Assembly (NCBI GenBank): GCA_024280635.1
Contig: JAJRPS010000080.1
Span: 1 to 33,614, forward strand
Source: Bacteroidota bacterium
GTDB lineage: Bacteria; Bacteroidota; Bacteroidia; Flavobacteriales; Flavobacteriaceae
Length of the DNA stretch: 33,614 nt
Direction of reading: 5' to 3'
Position 1 is the stretch's first letter. Each line of letters opens with the position of its first letter. The notes beneath the pieces are model-generated. The model did not search any database. It was not told the DNA's origin and worked only from the letters and a program-made list of their open reading frames with translations. The position numbers and the translations under genes were made by a program. This document shows positions 32,179 to 33,614 of the stretch, in pieces.

Positions 32179-33519
32179 TTATAATATCAATCCCATTTGT
32201 TTTTTATACAACAACAGCGCTTTACTGTCCGACAAAGAAGCTACATAACTAGAAACTCCTAGTAATCGTTCGTATAAAAAATCACTATCAAAAGCAGTAA
32301 TTTCTGGCAATGTTTTTAAAACTAACTTATCAAAATGAGAAGACTTACCTGTTATATTATGTTCAATAGCATTACTGTAATTTTCCAATAACTTAGAAAT
32401 TACTTGATACCCTACAATCTCCTTTTCAATAACCTCTTCACTTTGGTAAATTTTACGAATACTGATATTTATAATATCATTAATTTGAGCCTCATACTTA
32501 CATTTATCTATCAATCCTGTTGCGTAAGTACCATTTAAAATAGCTTCTTCGTTTTTAATAAACACTGAAACAGATTCTTGTATTAATGCACCAATTGCCA
32601 ATGCTCGCAAATAAGAAACTCTTGATTTTGTTGTAGTAAGTTGTGTGTACTTTTTAGTATCAATGGACGCTCTCACTAAATTCATAAGAAACTCCAATGC
32701 CTTTTCTTCTTCAATTAACCCTAGGTTTATGCCATCTTCAAAATCAATAATGGTATAGCAAATATCATCTGCTGCTTCTACTAAAAAAGTTAAAGGATGA
32801 CGTGAAAAGCTTATCGTTTCACCATTTCTAGTTTGTTGTAAACCTAAATTTTGAGCAACATCTAAAAAAATATTTTTGTCTTGCTGAAAAAATCCATATT
32901 TTTTATCTGCTACATGGTTTGTTGGTTTTTTAGGTAATGATTCTTTCGGGTATTTCATAAAAGCACCTAAAGTTGCGTATGATAAACGTATGCCTCCATC
33001 TTGTCCGGTATCGGATTGTGAGACCAAATGAAAACCGTTTGCATTACCCTCAAAATCAACTAAATCTTGATATTCTTTTTCTGTTAATTGAGTCTTGTAT
33101 TGCACACCACTACCCTCTTTAAAAAAAGATCCTATTGCTTTTTCTCCTGAATGCCCAAAAGGCGGGTTCCCTATATCATGTGCTAAAGCTGCAGCAGCTG
33201 TAATGGCTCCAAAATCGGTTGATTTATATCCTAACTGCTCTAGTTTAGGATACTTTTTTAAAATTTCAATTCCTACCATTCTACCTAAAGAACGGGCTAC
33301 TACAGAAACTTCCAAACTATGTGTTAAACGCGTGTGTACAAAATCGGTGTCTGACAAAGGAATAACCTGTGTTTTGTCTTGCAGACTTCTGAAGGCAGTA
33401 GAAAATATGATGCGATCATAGTCTACTTCAAACCCTAAACGATTTTCATCTTGTTCATTTCGGTTGCGTTTTTTCGTATCTCCGTATCGTTTTAACGACA
33501 ATAGTTGTTCCCAGTTCAT
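32179..33519 (-). CDS. dgt: Deoxyguanosinetriphosphate triphosphohydrolase (dGTPase), HD family
   Basis: dGTPases cleave dGTP to deoxyguanosine and triphosphate and help set the dNTP pool. The 446-residue protein begins with the family start region (KRYGDTKKRN..., then FEVDYDRIIFSTAFRSLQDKTQV). The metal-binding HD-domain residues are in HTRLTHSLEV (His67) and ALAHDIGNPPFGHSGE (His114, Asp115). A further conserved piece is PLTFLVEAADDICYTIIDFEDG with the last metal Asp. This length fits the type-1 dGTPase subfamily, not the shorter dGTPase-like deoxyribonucleotide triphosphohydrolases. It heads a minus-strand pair with the polysaccharide deacetylase. Its promoter region runs to the window edge. 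Confidence 0.94.
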   Translation of the reverse strand: MNWEQLLSLKRYGDTKKRNRNEQDENRLGFEVDYDRIIFSTAFRSLQDKTQVIPLSDTDFVHTRLTHSLEVSVVARSLGRMVGIEILKKYPKLEQLGYKSTDFGAITAAAALAHDIGNPPFGHSGEKAIGSFFKEGSGVQYKTQLTEKEYQDLVDFEGNANGFHLVSQSDTGQDGGIRLSYATLGAFMKYPKESLPKKPTNHVADKKYGFFQQDKNIFLDVAQNLGLQQTRNGETISFSRHPLTFLVEAADDICYTIIDFEDGINLGLIEEEKALEFLMNLVRASIDTKKYTQLTTTKSRVSYLRALAIGALIQESVSVFIKNEEAILNGTYATGLIDKCKYEAQINDIINISIRKIYQSEEVIEKEIVGYQVISKLLENYSNAIEHNITGKSSHFDKLVLKTLPEITAFDSDFLYERLLGVSSYVASLSDSKALLLYKKQMGLIL

Positions 33520-33602
33520 TTCTTATCTTTTTAATAGCTGCAAGATACTTCTTTTTTAAAATTCACTTTAGTTAAATAGATATTATTCAAACACTAGTTT
33601 TG

Positions 33603-33614
33603 TAACAATTGTTA
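33603..33614. repeat. 12-bp perfect palindrome at the window edge
   Basis: TAACAATTGTTA reads the same on both strands. It is the last 12 bases of the window, 84 bp upstream of dgt, so it might extend beyond the edge and could be an operator-type site. Only the half within the window can be judged. Confidence 0.4.

Overview
The window is chromosomal DNA of a marine-type Flavobacteriaceae (Bacteroidota). The signs are AT-rich DNA with A/T-ending codons, promoters of the Bacteroidota type (TTG/TTTG, 18-19 bp, TAnnTTTG), weak or absent Shine-Dalgarno sites, several TTG/GTG starts, the giant SprA translocon of the type IX secretion system (T9SS) and gliding motility, and a RemB-like protein. No insertion sequences, prophage, CRISPR, tRNA or rRNA genes were seen; almost everything looks like core genome.

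Layout. 1-1320: odhB (E2 of 2-oxoglutarate dehydrogenase) with its terminator. 1321-3330: a gene-poor stretch and a lone minus-strand secreted, surface-type protein. 3329-6390: a compact operon of a PLP-dependent deaminase/desulfhydrase, a lipoprotein glucosaminidase with LysM, and hemL, ending in a bidirectional terminator. 6408-7058 (minus): an HMA-domain lipoprotein with a cysteine-rich tandem-repeat tail. 7136-8011: a DMT-family exporter. 8084-18252: maeB, ruvA and sprA, the last two overlapping by 4 nt. 18300-19050: gcvH and a VanZ-like membrane protein. 19107-22998: two TonB-family energy transducers and the RemB-like protein. 23211-27095: pyrH, frr and an RND/MMPL-type transporter. 27425-31543: asnS, rpoN, a degenerate PAP2-like membrane protein and a thioredoxin-fold protein without its redox cysteines. 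31546-33519 (minus): dgt and a NodB-type polysaccharide deacetylase, probably cotranscribed.

How the genes connect. The central 11-23 kb is a cell-envelope and motility block embedded among housekeeping genes. SprA forms the outer-membrane pore of the T9SS, two TonB paralogues offer energy coupling to the outer membrane, and the RemB-like protein is an outer-membrane protein whose N-terminal periplasmic module appears to be related to the C-terminal domain of the two TonBs beside it. That repeated module in three consecutive genes is the most unusual structural signal I found. Second in interest are the cysteine-rich tail of the HMA lipoprotein and a small hairpin element found directly after both the remB-like and asnS stop codons, whose stem differs by a compensating base-pair change.

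Limits: all product calls come from reading protein sequence by eye; no database search or structure prediction was run. Promoters and terminators are motif matches.
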